Both the position numbers and the translations under genes were made by a program. This document shows positions 17,311 to 27,347 of a DNA stretch of 35,755 nt, piece by piece (position 1 is the first letter of the stretch; the number at the start of each line of letters is the position of its first letter). This stretch comes from Deltaproteobacteria bacterium. GTDB taxonomy: Bacteria > Desulfobacterota > Binatia > Binatales > Binataceae. Under the pieces are notes generated by a model. That model was not told the origin of the DNA, did not search any database, and was given only the letters and a program-made list of their open reading frames with translations. The stretch lies in contig JAJYMR010000264.1 of NCBI GenBank assembly GCA_021786815.1, forward strand, positions 1-35,755, in the 5' to 3' direction.

Positions 17311-19020
17311 TCAACCGCGCATGTGGCGGCGGAGGTCTTTGAGCGAGAACGTGTTGAGCACGTCGGCCGGCTCGATCCATCCGCGACGCGCCTGGTTCAC
17401 TCCATAAACAAGGCCACCGAACTGGCTCGGATGATGCGCGTCGCTCGAGATGATGAGCTTTACGCCCGCGTGCTTGGCCGCTAGGCAGGCGGTGTCGATC
17501 AGATCGAGCCTGTCGGGCTGCGAGTTGACCTCGAGCGCGCATCCTTCGCCGTGCGCGGCCTTCAGCACCTCGGCAAGATCGAAGGCGCTCGGCTCGCGCT
17601 TGCCGAGCAGGCGTCCGCTCGGATGCCCAATCGCGTCCACGTTGGGGTTTTTGATCACGCGCACGAGCCTGCGCGTCATGTCGCGGGGCGCCTGGTCGAA
17701 CTTGTAGTGGACCGAGGCGACCACCCAGTCGAGTTCGGCGAGCACGTCGTCGGGAAGATCGAGAGTGCCGTCCTCGATGATATCGACTTCGATTCCGCGC
17801 AGCAGCGTGACTCCCTCGACGCGTGACTGAACCTTCTCGATTTCGCGCCATTGCCTGCGAAGCCGCTTGGGATCGAGCCCGTGCGTCATCGCAAGCCTGC
17901 GCGAATGGTCGGTCACGGCGAAGTATTCGAGTCCCACGGCTTGCGCGCCGTGCGCCATCTCCTCAATCGTCGCGCGGCCGTCGGTGTAGGTGGAATGGGT
18001 GTGCAGGTCGCCGCGCAGGTCCTTGCGCTCGATCAGATGCGGGAGCCTTCCCTCGGCGGCCGCTTCGACCTCGCCGCGGTCCTCGCGCAACTCGGGCGCA
18101 ATCCATTGAAGGCCGAGCTTTTCGTAGATCTCTTCCTCGGTGCGTCCTGCGATCGGCCTTTCACCGCGCAAGAGCCCGTACTCGTTGAGCATCAGGCCCT
18201 TCTTCTGCGCGATTCTGCGAATATGGACGCCGTGCGCTTTCGACCCGGTGAAGTAAACCATCGCCGCGCCGTAGCTCTCGCGCGCAACGACGCGCAGATC
18301 GACCTGGAGCCCGCCTTTCAGCACCACGGTCGACTTGGTCTCTCCGCTGCCGAGCACCTGCTCGATTTTCGGGTACGCGAGCAGGCGCTCCATCACCTCG
18401 GCGGGCTTCGAGGAAATCGCGAGCATGTCGAGGTCGCCGACCGTGTCGCGCTTTCTGCGAAAGCTCCCCGCGGCTTCCACGATTTCCACGGCGCGCGATT
18501 TCTTCAGGTACGCGACGAGTTCGTCGACCTCGCCCGCGGCCTCCGCGTAAAGCCATCGGCGCGCCTCGGTCTCGGGCCGCTTCTCCAGGGTTTCCTTGAG
18601 CCGCTCGGCGGTCTTTTTGCCGAAACCGCGCAGCGATTCCAGCGCGCCGGAATCTATCGCCCTGCGCAGATCCGCGACGCTCTTTATCCCAAGCTCTTCG
18701 GCGAGCGCGCGCACGCGCTTGGGACCGAGCCCGGGAAGGCCCATCAGTGCGACCACGCCTTCAGGCACCTTGGCGCGAAGCTCGCGATGGAGCGGAATAT
18801 CGCCGGACTTGACGAGTTCGTGGATTTTGCCGGCCAGATCCTCGCCGATTCCGGGGACCTCGGCCATCTCCTCGACCGCCATCTCCGCAAACGGCACGGG
18901 ATGGTCGCGCACGGCGCGCGCGGCGTTGCGATAGGCGCGGACGCGAAAGAAATTCGCGCCGCTAAGCTCGAGCATATCAGCGATCTCGTCGAAGACTCTC
19001 GCGATCTCCTGATTCTGCAT
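17311..19020 (-). CDS. polX: DNA polymerase/3'-5' exonuclease PolX (Pol X + PHP)
   Basis: MQNQEIARVFDEIADMLELSGANFFRVRAYRNAARAV; HhH motifs; VGDLDMLAIS; PHP motif GDLHTHSTYTDG and TDHSRRLAMTHGLD. Confidence 0.92.
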   Translation of the reverse strand: MQNQEIARVFDEIADMLELSGANFFRVRAYRNAARAVRDHPVPFAEMAVEEMAEVPGIGEDLAGKIHELVKSGDIPLHRELRAKVPEGVVALMGLPGLGPKRVRALAEELGIKSVADLRRAIDSGALESLRGFGKKTAERLKETLEKRPETEARRWLYAEAAGEVDELVAYLKKSRAVEIVEAAGSFRRKRDTVGDLDMLAISSKPAEVMERLLAYPKIEQVLGSGETKSTVVLKGGLQVDLRVVARESYGAAMVYFTGSKAHGVHIRRIAQKKGLMLNEYGLLRGERPIAGRTEEEIYEKLGLQWIAPELREDRGEVEAAAEGRLPHLIERKDLRGDLHTHSTYTDGRATIEEMAHGAQAVGLEYFAVTDHSRRLAMTHGLDPKRLRRQWREIEKVQSRVEGVTLLRGIEVDIIEDGTLDLPDDVLAELDWVVASVHYKFDQAPRDMTRRLVRVIKNPNVDAIGHPSGRLLGKREPSAFDLAEVLKAAHGEGCALEVNSQPDRLDLIDTACLAAKHAGVKLIISSDAHHPSQFGGLVYGVNQARRGWIEPADVLNTFSLKDLRRHMRG

Positions 19021-19132
19021 CGGCCGAGCCGCCCTTGCGGCCGGACACAGATGCCGGCCGCCTGTTTTCAACTTCTTAAGCGGCGAGCCTTAACGCAAGC
19101 TCGCGCGCACTCGTGCTTCGAAACGAGCCCTT

Positions 19133-20029
19133 CTAGCGCTGTCCGACCCACGAGGGCTTTGCGACCTTGCGCCATCGCGCACGGATAGCCTCGTACTCGG
19201 CTTTGGGCAGCGGACCCGCTGCGGCGGCCGCCGCGTTATCCGCGATTCTGGCGGGGTTGGTGGTTCCGACGATCGCGGTATGAACGCCGGGAATGCTCAA
19301 CGTGAAGCGCAGCGCGATTGCGACCGATTCCTTGAGCTCGCGCTTGAAGAAATCGTACTCGAGTTCGCGAAGCCGTTCGCGATACGGGCGCGAGTAGAAC
19401 TCCATCGGGATTTCGCCCTTCCGCCAGGCGGCGTTTGCAATCGGCCGCTTCGCGATCACGCCCATCCCGCGCTCCATTGCGGCCGGAATGATTTCCTCGA
19501 GCGCCTCCTGGTCGGCGATACTGACGGATATCTGCAGCGTGTCGAACGCGCCGCTCTGAACCGCGTACATCGCCTCTTCGCCGTCGCCGCTATATCCGAT
19601 ACAGCGAATCTTGCCCGCATTGCGCGCGCGCGCGAGCGCCTCTATAGCGTCGCCCTTGCGAAGAACCGCCGCGGAACAACTGTGAAGCTGAACGAGATCC
19701 AGATGGTCGGTGCGAAGGCGCTTGAGACTACGCTCGATACTGTTCGCGATGAGCGCCGGGCTGAACTCCGCGCCTCCGAGTCCGTCGCCGTGTCCGCACT
19801 TGGTCATCAGGACGTACTCTGCGCGCCGATGCGACACGGCGCGGCCGATTAATTCCTCGCTATCGACGTAGCACGCCGCCGTGTCGAGCACGTTTACGCC
19901 GGCATCCAGCGCCGCGTTGAGCAGCTTTTCGGCAACCGGCGCGGCCACGCCCTGGTAGCCGATCTCCGAGCCGCCGAAACCGAGAACGCTTACCTCGAAC
20001 CCCGTCTTTCCGAATTTCCGCCGTTCCAT
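19133..20029 (-). CDS. Aldo/keto reductase family protein
   Basis: MERRKFGKTGFEVSVLGFGGSEIGYQG; LDTAACYVDSEELIGRAV; LDLVQLHS; start set to MERRKFG at 20029. Confidence 0.9.
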   Translation of the reverse strand: MERRKFGKTGFEVSVLGFGGSEIGYQGVAAPVAEKLLNAALDAGVNVLDTAACYVDSEELIGRAVSHRRAEYVLMTKCGHGDGLGGAEFSPALIANSIERSLKRLRTDHLDLVQLHSCSAAVLRKGDAIEALARARNAGKIRCIGYSGDGEEAMYAVQSGAFDTLQISVSIADQEALEEIIPAAMERGMGVIAKRPIANAAWRKGEIPMEFYSRPYRERLRELEYDFFKRELKESVAIALRFTLSIPGVHTAIVGTTNPARIADNAAAAAAGPLPKAEYEAIRARWRKVAKPSWVGQR

Positions 20030-20123
20030 GGACCCAAGGTTAGGGCGAAGCGCGAGTCCGTGGAAGCGTGGAAACGGACGGAGCGGGTTGCACCCGATTC
20101 GTCGCGCGACAACGCCCGGCGGA

Positions 20124-20813
20124 CTAGGTCGCGACCGGGCTCGGCCCGCGTCTCTCGCCGCCGCGCGCGGCAGCTTGCGGGACCACGCGCTCCATCGGCA
20201 GCGCCTTCCACAGGTGCCACAGGGCGAGGACGGCCACTCCGGCCGCGAAGACAAACATCAGTATGCCGCCAAGCTGCGGATAGGAATTCACCGTGAAGTT
20301 AGCGACCTGCTTGGTGCCGATTATCACTGGCATGAACGGCTTGATTTTGATTTCGGCGTGCGGATCGAGATCGTGGCCGAATATATAGAGTCTGTAGACG
20401 TATCGACCGAATGCAAAGAACATCAAATATGCGGTAATCACCGCAAGATCGACCAGACTTCGCCCGTTGCCGATAAACGCGACCCGCAGCGCGAGAAGCA
20501 TCAGAACCCCGACCGCGAACGGGATCCAGTCCAGGTCCGCGAGATGAGCCTTCTCGATCTTCTTCATGCCGATGTAGTGGTTCAGTTCGTTGATTTCCTG
20601 TACATCGTGTCCGCCGTGGCCGCCTTCGATCTTGTACGAATAGATACTCACGTAAAGGCCATATGGATATTGCGGCGCGAACATGCTGATACGCCATAAC
20701 GGCGCCAGGTAGCTAAGCCCAAGTACGACGACCAGCGCCATCAGCCAGAGCCGTGAGTAGTTGCCGATCGGTTCCTCGAGCTTTTTGTACAGAGCCTGTA
20801 AATGAGAATTCAC
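20124..20813 (-). CDS. Polytopic membrane protein linked to the nos cluster, function unknown
   Basis: Probable GTG start (VNSHLQALYKKLEEPIGNYSRLW...); several TM segments; conserved-looking GGHGGHDVQEINELNHYIGMKKIEKAHLADLDW. Confidence 0.7.
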   Translation of the reverse strand: MNSHLQALYKKLEEPIGNYSRLWLMALVVVLGLSYLAPLWRISMFAPQYPYGLYVSIYSYKIEGGHGGHDVQEINELNHYIGMKKIEKAHLADLDWIPFAVGVLMLLALRVAFIGNGRSLVDLAVITAYLMFFAFGRYVYRLYIFGHDLDPHAEIKIKPFMPVIIGTKQVANFTVNSYPQLGGILMFVFAAGVAVLALWHLWKALPMERVVPQAAARGGERRGPSPVAT

Positions 20814-20903
20814 CGTCGTGTCCTCCCGTAGCGGAGATTCCCGGCGCGTCGGGCGGTGCGGGAGCTTCACGTTGAGGCATCGCGCGCCCGGGCATCTCGG
20901 ATC

Positions 20904-21746
20904 TCAGATAGCGTCACCTCGCGCGAATGACCTCCAGGCGAGCAGCCATGCCGCAAAGCCGACCAAAATCGGCCAGAGCGTGCCGAGCACGAACAGCCAT
21001 CCCGTGCCAATCCGGTTCGCCAGGTAAAAGCCCACCGGGCCGAGCACGCCGAGCGACGGCTCCGCCGCCGACAGCAGCGCCATCCGTGCCGTCTCCACCG
21101 GGTTCAGGCACGCGAGCAGGAACACCGCCCGCGCATTGAGCCGCCATTGGAGCATCAGCCCGATCAGCGCGAAGTCGAGCATCACAACCGCTCCGACCCA
21201 GATAACGAGCAGATAGACCATCGCCTTGGCCTGGTTGCGCACCGCAACCGACACCGCAAGCGCGATTCCAACGAATGCCCATCCCAGCGAAGCCGAGATC
21301 GCGATCGCCCGGCCCACGAATGGCCACGGGATGCTCTGTCCGAAAGCGAGCCGTCCGTACACGCCGAGCATCACCATCAACACGGCCAGCGGCACCATCA
21401 GGACCGCGTATCGGACCAGCGACACGCCGCCGAAGTATTCGTTTCGGGTTATCGGATGGCTCAACAGCAGTTCGAGCGTTCCGTCCTCGCGCGCGCGGCT
21501 TATCACCTGCCCCGAACCGGTCAGCGCCAGAAGCGGGATGAGCAGCACCAGGCCGTTGCACAGCGAGAGCAGCACGCGGCCCATCCCGGCAAAACCGAGC
21601 ACGTCCGATTCCCTGAGCCCGACCAGAACGAACATCGCGCCCAGCGCCACGTACAACCCGAGCAGGAAGACGAGCCATCGCGAACGCTTCACTTCGGCCA
21701 GATCAAGCCGCGCAACCGCGGCAAGCCGCGTCATCGCCTCTCCCAT
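20904..21746 (-). CDS. nosY: ABC transporter permease NosY
   Basis: MGEAMTRLAAVARLDLAEVKRSRWL...SRAREDGTLELLLSHPITRNEYFGG; start overlaps the nosL stop. Confidence 0.85.
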   Translation of the reverse strand: MGEAMTRLAAVARLDLAEVKRSRWLVFLLGLYVALGAMFVLVGLRESDVLGFAGMGRVLLSLCNGLVLLIPLLALTGSGQVISRAREDGTLELLLSHPITRNEYFGGVSLVRYAVLMVPLAVLMVMLGVYGRLAFGQSIPWPFVGRAIAISASLGWAFVGIALAVSVAVRNQAKAMVYLLVIWVGAVVMLDFALIGLMLQWRLNARAVFLLACLNPVETARMALLSAAEPSLGVLGPVGFYLANRIGTGWLFVLGTLWPILVGFAAWLLAWRSFARGDAI

Positions 21747-22240
21747 CAGTGCCCCTCCGCGCCCATCGGCGGCATACCCGAGCGAAGCTCCTTCTTTCGC
21801 ACGCGCACGTACTGTTCGGCCTCGGCCAGCGACATCGCGCCGTCGGTTCCCTTGCGCACGGCGCCAAGCCCGTAACCCATCGGGCTTTCCTTGCCGCGCA
21901 CGAACCCGACTTCGTCGGCTTTGAGCCACTTGTCGCCGTCGAATGCGTGGAAGTAGAGCGCATGGACCCTGGGACGGCGCTGCTCGACGAACGCAAGCAG
22001 GCATCCCGGGTCGTCGAAGTCGTAAACTTCGCCGCCCGCGGTCTGAAGCTGGGCCGCAAAACGTGGATCGCTGATACTCATTCCGCATTCGGCGCACGAT
22101 TCGCGGTCGTAGATGATCGGGCGCACGCCTTCGGGCGGCTGTTGCAGGCGATGCACGGCGAACACCAGCACCGCTGCCGCGACCAGCACCAGCGCGAACG
22201 CGATTGCCCTTGATTTCGAACGCGATGCGATGGTTCTCAC
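21746..22240 (-). CDS. nosL: Nitrous oxide reductase accessory protein NosL
   Basis: RESCAECGMSISDPRFAAQLQTAGGEVYDFDDPGCLLAFV; CxxCGM motif. Confidence 0.88.
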   Translation of the reverse strand: MRTIASRSKSRAIAFALVLVAAAVLVFAVHRLQQPPEGVRPIIYDRESCAECGMSISDPRFAAQLQTAGGEVYDFDDPGCLLAFVEQRRPRVHALYFHAFDGDKWLKADEVGFVRGKESPMGYGLGAVRKGTDGAMSLAEAEQYVRVRKKELRSGMPPMGAEGH

Positions 22241-22247
22241 GCCTCCG

Positions 22248-23117
22248 TTATTCCTTTACGTCAACGCTCTCCATGTCGCGGACGACGATGTTGCCGAAGT
22301 CGCCGTCGCACTTCTCGGAGATCTCGGCGAGCAGTTGCGCCTTCTCCGCGCGCGTCACGGTTCTTGCCCATGCCCCTGCCGCGCCCGGATTGAACCCGCG
22401 CCCGCGCAGCCATTCGACGTGGGTCTTCGCGATGTCGTAAAGCTCGATCACGCTGACCGTGCGCGACTCGAGGAAGGTGTTCACCGAGCCGTCGAAGCTC
22501 ACCCGTCCGCTTTCCAGCGCGAGCACGTGATCGACCAGATGCTGGATCTCTTCGAGGCGGTGCGAACAGAGGATCAGCGTCGAGCCGTCGGCAACCTGTT
22601 CGTAAAGCCTGTAGAACGCGCGCCGGCTTGCCGCGTCAAGGCTCGCCGTGGGCTCGTCAAGGATGAAAAGGTCGGCGCGCGTTGAAAGCGCAAGCGCGAG
22701 CATCAGCTTCTGCCTGGTGCCGCCCGAAAGCGCGCGCACCGGAAGCCCGGCCACGGCTCCAACGTCGAATCCGAGTTGCGAGGCGGTCGCCGCGATTGCC
22801 TCCGGAGCAAGTCCGCGCACCACCGCAACCGTCTCGACGATTTCCTCGACCGTGGCTCCGAGTTGCGGCGCCACCTGCGGAACGTAGGCGAGGCGCTCGG
22901 CAAGGCGCGTGCGATGCTCGAACGGCGAATGGCCGTCGAGCCGCACCTCGCCTTCGCACGCGAGCAGCCCCATGATGATTCGCGTAAGAGTCGATTTTCC
23001 CGAACCGTTGGGGCCGATAAGCGCAACCTTCCGTCCGACCGGGATGACGGCCGAAACGTCGCTCAGCGCCTTCACCTCGCCGAACCACTTGCTCACGTTC
23101 TTGAGCTCGATGCGCAT
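22248..23117 (-). CDS. nosF: ABC transporter ATP-binding protein NosF
   Basis: Walker A GPNGSGKST; ALSGGTRQKLMLALAL signature; LFILDEPTASLD Walker B. Confidence 0.88.
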   Translation of the reverse strand: MRIELKNVSKWFGEVKALSDVSAVIPVGRKVALIGPNGSGKSTLTRIIMGLLACEGEVRLDGHSPFEHRTRLAERLAYVPQVAPQLGATVEEIVETVAVVRGLAPEAIAATASQLGFDVGAVAGLPVRALSGGTRQKLMLALALSTRADLFILDEPTASLDAASRRAFYRLYEQVADGSTLILCSHRLEEIQHLVDHVLALESGRVSFDGSVNTFLESRTVSVIELYDIAKTHVEWLRGRGFNPGAAGAWARTVTRAEKAQLLAEISEKCDGDFGNIVVRDMESVDVKE

Positions 23118-24475
23118 CAGGAATGCACCGATGAACGCGCGCTCGCCGAGCCAGCCGGCGGTTCCATCCTGGGCATCGGGTCAACCAGCAGCGGCCTGGG
23201 TTTGAACAACGGGAACATCTCGCTAATCGTGTCGAGCGCGTCGAGCGCTACCGTGCCGCGGAAAAAGGTGAGATTCGGATGACTCTCGATGAGCGTGCCC
23301 GAGAGGCTTCTGAGCTCGTAGGGGACGTCGCCAAACCCGTCGCCGTTCAGGTCGTAGCCGCGATAGTCGTCGAAGTAATTTCGCCGCCATCGCGTCCGCA
23401 TCAGATCGCCCCGGCTCTCGACCCGCACCTGTACCAGGTTGTCACTGAGCGTGTTGTCCTCGAATTCGTTGTTCGTCTCGCTGCTCAGGAACACCATCGC
23501 CGTGTCGCAGAACATGAAGCGGTTGCGAAGCAGGCGGTCGGTCTGATTCGGATGAAATGGGCAGGTGTCGAAATAAACGCCGACGTGGTCGCGGATGAAG
23601 CGGTTGTCTTCGAGCGTCAGGTTGCCGGACTCCTTGCCGCCGACGCCGAAGCCGTCCGATTCAAGGTTGCCGGCGAACAGGTTTCGAGCGATCCGGATAT
23701 CGTCGGAGTACATCACGAAAACGCCCACCACGTCGTTCAGATAGCGGTTGTCCTCGACCACGCCGCCGTTGGAGTACATGAAATGCGTTCCGTAGCGGCC
23801 GTTGCGCACGAAATTGCCGACGACCCGGACGCGGGGCGAGAACCATACGATGAGGTCGCGCGAATTCTCGATTACGTTGCCGGCGATCAGCGAGTTGCGC
23901 ACGCCCCAGCATCGGATGGCGTCGCCGCGGATTCCGAGCGGTGTCGCCGGATTGCCAACGATATGGTTGTCCTCGACCGTCAGGCCCTCGGAGCTGTCGA
24001 TCACGATCCCGTACAGCGCGTTCCTGATCGTCACGCCGCGCACCGTGTCGTTCCTGCCGCGCACGTAGACGGCGGAATCGGTCTTGTCGTAGCGATCGCC
24101 ACTTCCGTCCACGGTTAAGCCCTCGATTGCGGCGTTGTCGCTCTCGACAAGCACGGTGCGGCCCTCGCCGGTGGAACGGATGATCGCGCCCGACGGTCCC
24201 CATAGCGTCACCGGATGGCGAATTATCACCGGTCCCGGGTAAACGCCCGGCGCAAGCCGAAAGACGGCGCCCGGACTGGCCGCGTCGAGCGCCGCCTGGA
24301 GCGAATCACCCGGATGAAGATCAAGTCCCGTGGCGGGACGCGCGGGCGGCCTGATGGACGGCGGAGTCAGAGCCGGGGAGGCATTGCGTGCCCTGCCTCC
24401 CCACGCCGGCAGTATCGCGATCGTCGATACCAGGACCGCGAGCAGCCACACGCTCCGTTTCCGAACAAGCTCCAT
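23117..24475 (-). CDS. nosD: Periplasmic nitrous oxide reductase maturation protein NosD
   Basis: Right-handed beta-helix repeats (GVTIRNALYGIVIDSSEGLTVEDNHIVGN...); start set to MELVRKRS at 24475 (24496 also possible). Confidence 0.9.
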   Translation of the reverse strand: MELVRKRSVWLLAVLVSTIAILPAWGGRARNASPALTPPSIRPPARPATGLDLHPGDSLQAALDAASPGAVFRLAPGVYPGPVIIRHPVTLWGPSGAIIRSTGEGRTVLVESDNAAIEGLTVDGSGDRYDKTDSAVYVRGRNDTVRGVTIRNALYGIVIDSSEGLTVEDNHIVGNPATPLGIRGDAIRCWGVRNSLIAGNVIENSRDLIVWFSPRVRVVGNFVRNGRYGTHFMYSNGGVVEDNRYLNDVVGVFVMYSDDIRIARNLFAGNLESDGFGVGGKESGNLTLEDNRFIRDHVGVYFDTCPFHPNQTDRLLRNRFMFCDTAMVFLSSETNNEFEDNTLSDNLVQVRVESRGDLMRTRWRRNYFDDYRGYDLNGDGFGDVPYELRSLSGTLIESHPNLTFFRGTVALDALDTISEMFPLFKPRPLLVDPMPRMEPPAGSASARSSVHS

Positions 24476-24521
24476 AGCTACTCCGCCGACACACAAGCCG
24501 CGCCGTGCTTTGCTTCTCCCA

Positions 24522-26525
24522 TCATCGCGCGGACGCCGTGCTGGTCGCGCCGGTTGGTTTGACCAGCAGGTACCCCGCCATCTCCAGATGCAGCGCCGAG
24601 CAGAACTCGGTGCAGTAGAACGGGAACACGCCGGGCCGATTCACCACGATAGTCACGTTGGCCGTTTTTCCCGGCTCCATGCTCAGGTTGACGTCGTATT
24701 CGCCGACGCCGAAGCCGTGCGTTGCGTCCTGGGTCTGCTCGATATTGGTCACGTGGAAGTGGACGGTATCGCCCTGGTTGACTTCGACGATATCGGGCCG
24801 CATGTGGCTTCGGACCTCGGTCATGTAAACGTCAACCACGTTGCCGTGGCGCTCGATGCGCGCCTTGTCCTCGCTTGGCGTCGCGTTCGGGTCAATCTCG
24901 TGAGTGAGAGCGTTGGTGCCCATCTTGTAGATGCTCCACGGCTTGACCAGATCGGAGCGGATCGCCTGCGCGTAGTGAGGCTCGCCGACTCCGAGCGGCA
25001 TGTTGTAGAGCAGGTGCATGTGCTCGCCCGAAATATCGATGAGTTGCTCGTCCTGCGGCAGAAGCGGGCCAACATTCTTGAAGCGGTCGATGGACCACTT
25101 ATCGAGAGCGACGAGGTACTGGCCCCACGGATGCTCCGTGTTGCTGCCCGGGATGCACAGATGGCCGACGTTGTACTGGACCGGGATCTTCTCGACCACC
25201 TTGAGCGTTTCGAGCGACCATTTGGCGACCTTCGACTCGATGAACAGGCTCGTATAGGCGTAGCCCCGGCCGTCGAATTGCGTATGCAGCGGGCCAAGCC
25301 CGATCTCGGCCTGGCCATGAAGCGCGTCCTTGAACGCGATGATCGGTACGCCGTAGGGATCGCGGCCCTCGAACTTCTTCGCGTCGATCGCAGCCTTTAT
25401 TTTCGCGAAACTGAACACCGTAACGTGGGTGTCGAGCTTGCCGTTTACGCAGATGTATTTGCCGTCGGGCGTAACGTCGACGCCGTGAGGGCTTTTGGGC
25501 TCGGGAACGAAATAGAGGATGCCTTCCTCGGCCGCGACTTTGAGCGGGATCAGCCGCATCCCATCGACCATCCTGTACTTGCCGTCCTGCTGCGCCACTT
25601 CGGCCGCCTTCTTCCAGTTGAAGACGTGCAGGTAGTCGTATTCGTTCTGCGAAGCGCCCTGTTCGAGCGGAGGTTTGCCCTCCATGTCGCCGCCATAGGC
25701 GCGCTCGGTATCGAACGAGTTCGTGAACGACCATCCGTAGCTCGCGAGCTTGCCCGCGTCGCTCAAGTCCTGCATGTACGGCGGAAGCTCGATCGCGAAC
25801 GACTGGCTCTTGTCGATCAGCCCTTTGGTGCGGTCGAATTTCCAGAAGACGGCGATACCGCGGTATTTGTCGTCGAAGCTCTTCTGATTGAGCGGTGCGT
25901 AAGTGCCGCCGATCGGCACCGGGTACTGCGAGGTCTCGATAATGTATTCGGTGTTCGGCGTGACAAACGTTCCGCCGTGGTCGCTGTTCATCAGTTCGCT
26001 TCGGACGATCTGATGGGTGGTGAAGTCCTTCAGGCTTATCACCGCGACCCGCGCGTTCGCCTTGTCATTGATGAACAGGAATTGACCGTCATAATCGCCG
26101 TTGGTCTGACTCAGGTTGGGATGATGCGAATCGCCCCAGGTCAGCGTTTCGCCCTGCGGCGAACTTGCCTTGAGCATCGCCTTGGTGTCGTCGTCGAAGC
26201 CGTAGCCCTGCCACGGTTCGGGGGTGAAGACGCCGATGACTTTCAGGATGCGCATCGAGGGCAGCCCGGCCACAATTACCTGGCCGCTGTGCCCGCCGGA
26301 CATAAAGATAAGGTAGGGATCGGGCCGGCCCGGCGGCATGTAGGTTTCAAGCGCCGCCTTCACGTCGTCGGGATCGAGATTGCGCTGCTTGATTATCTGC
26401 TGGACTGCCGTGCCTTCCTGAGCACCTTCGCGCGGACCGCACGACCAAATTAGCAGTCCCATCGCCAACAAAACCCCTGCGATAGTCAACCCTTTGCTGG
26501 CGAGGGATTTTCCCTTGGCTTTCAT
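24522..26525 (-). CDS. nosZ: Nitrous-oxide reductase, Sec-type (clade II-like)
   Basis: GDSHHPNLSQTNGDYDGQFLFINDKANARVA (CuZ region), HGVDVTPDGKYICVNGKLDTHV, GEPHYAQAIRSD, CuA motif CTEFCSALHLEM; Sec/lipoprotein-like N-terminus MKAKGKSLASKGLTIAGVLLAMGLLIWSCGP, no twin-arginine motif in the called N-terminus. Confidence 0.96.
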   Translation of the reverse strand: MKAKGKSLASKGLTIAGVLLAMGLLIWSCGPREGAQEGTAVQQIIKQRNLDPDDVKAALETYMPPGRPDPYLIFMSGGHSGQVIVAGLPSMRILKVIGVFTPEPWQGYGFDDDTKAMLKASSPQGETLTWGDSHHPNLSQTNGDYDGQFLFINDKANARVAVISLKDFTTHQIVRSELMNSDHGGTFVTPNTEYIIETSQYPVPIGGTYAPLNQKSFDDKYRGIAVFWKFDRTKGLIDKSQSFAIELPPYMQDLSDAGKLASYGWSFTNSFDTERAYGGDMEGKPPLEQGASQNEYDYLHVFNWKKAAEVAQQDGKYRMVDGMRLIPLKVAAEEGILYFVPEPKSPHGVDVTPDGKYICVNGKLDTHVTVFSFAKIKAAIDAKKFEGRDPYGVPIIAFKDALHGQAEIGLGPLHTQFDGRGYAYTSLFIESKVAKWSLETLKVVEKIPVQYNVGHLCIPGSNTEHPWGQYLVALDKWSIDRFKNVGPLLPQDEQLIDISGEHMHLLYNMPLGVGEPHYAQAIRSDLVKPWSIYKMGTNALTHEIDPNATPSEDKARIERHGNVVDVYMTEVRSHMRPDIVEVNQGDTVHFHVTNIEQTQDATHGFGVGEYDVNLSMEPGKTANVTIVVNRPGVFPFYCTEFCSALHLEMAGYLLVKPTGATSTASAR

Positions 26526-26598
26526 TGCCGCAATGCTCCTTCTTGGCCACCGCGCGACGGAACAGCGACCGGATTTTTTCAAAGATTCGATGAGAGAT

Positions 26599-27087
26599 TT
26601 ATTGCTCTTTCCCGAGCGAACGGACGTGGGCGATAAGCGCGTCAACTACTTTCGGCTTGCTCTGCAAGTCAGGGTTGGACGCCATCAGCGGGCTCTTGCC
26701 GACTGCGGCGCCTCCGTAAACGATCGCCGTGCCGATAGTCTTGTCGTTAGTGGCGGCCTGCCACTGCTTGTCGTGGAAGTTCTGAGGCTTGGGCGTGAGC
26801 AGCTTGGCTCCCGGACCGTCGCCGCGTCCGTCCTGCCCGTGGCAGGTTGCGCATCGGGTCTGGAAAATCTCCTTGGCTTCCTGGACCGGGTTCTCACCAC
26901 CGGTCGCGGGCGCACCTTCAGCCGCCGGAGTCTCCTCGGCTGGCGGCTGCGCGGTCTGCTGCGCCTGCTCCGCGGGCGCCTGCGGGGTCTCGGCCTGTTT
27001 GCCCTGACAGCCGATAAGCAAGCCCGCGATTATAAGAACCGGAACGGATGCACCTATTACGCCTAACCGTCGATGCGTCGAAAACAT
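26599..27087 (-). CDS. Monoheme c-type cytochrome, predicted lipoprotein
   Basis: MFSTHRRLGVIGASVPVLIIAGLLIGCQG lipobox; CATCHGQDGRGDGPGAKLLTPKPQNF heme motif; directly upstream of nosZ. Confidence 0.88.
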   Translation of the reverse strand: MFSTHRRLGVIGASVPVLIIAGLLIGCQGKQAETPQAPAEQAQQTAQPPAEETPAAEGAPATGGENPVQEAKEIFQTRCATCHGQDGRGDGPGAKLLTPKPQNFHDKQWQAATNDKTIGTAIVYGGAAVGKSPLMASNPDLQSKPKVVDALIAHVRSLGKEQ

Positions 27088-27328
27088 GCATTCAAAATCA
27101 CGCAAATCGCGTTCCACGGGCGAATGTTCCGCAAATTCAACCGGGCTTTTGGCTCGCGATTCCGAAAGTCGCAGCGCTTGTCCCTTTTGGGAGCAGGAGC
27201 CGAAGCACACACGTGTCGCGAATCGGGCGTCAGAAAGATGGCTCGCCCACGGTCAAATAGGTAGCTAAAATACCTGTTTTTGGCTCGTTGATGTGGACCT
27301 TGCGCGCGGACGACGGCCTAAGACGACT

Positions 27329-27347
27329 GGTTTTGAGCATCAAAGCC
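27329..27347. promoter_or_regulatory. Inverted repeat between the divergent cytochrome genes
   Basis: GGTTTTGA-GCA-TCAAAGCC, 7 of 8 arm positions complementary; spacing does not fit an FNR box. Confidence 0.35.

Noticed and set aside
17851-19188. 445-aa plus-strand ORF
   Set aside because: Antisense to polX; no domain signature.
24330-26453. 707-aa plus-strand ORF
   Set aside because: Antisense to nosZ, which has full catalytic motifs; low-complexity antisense composition.
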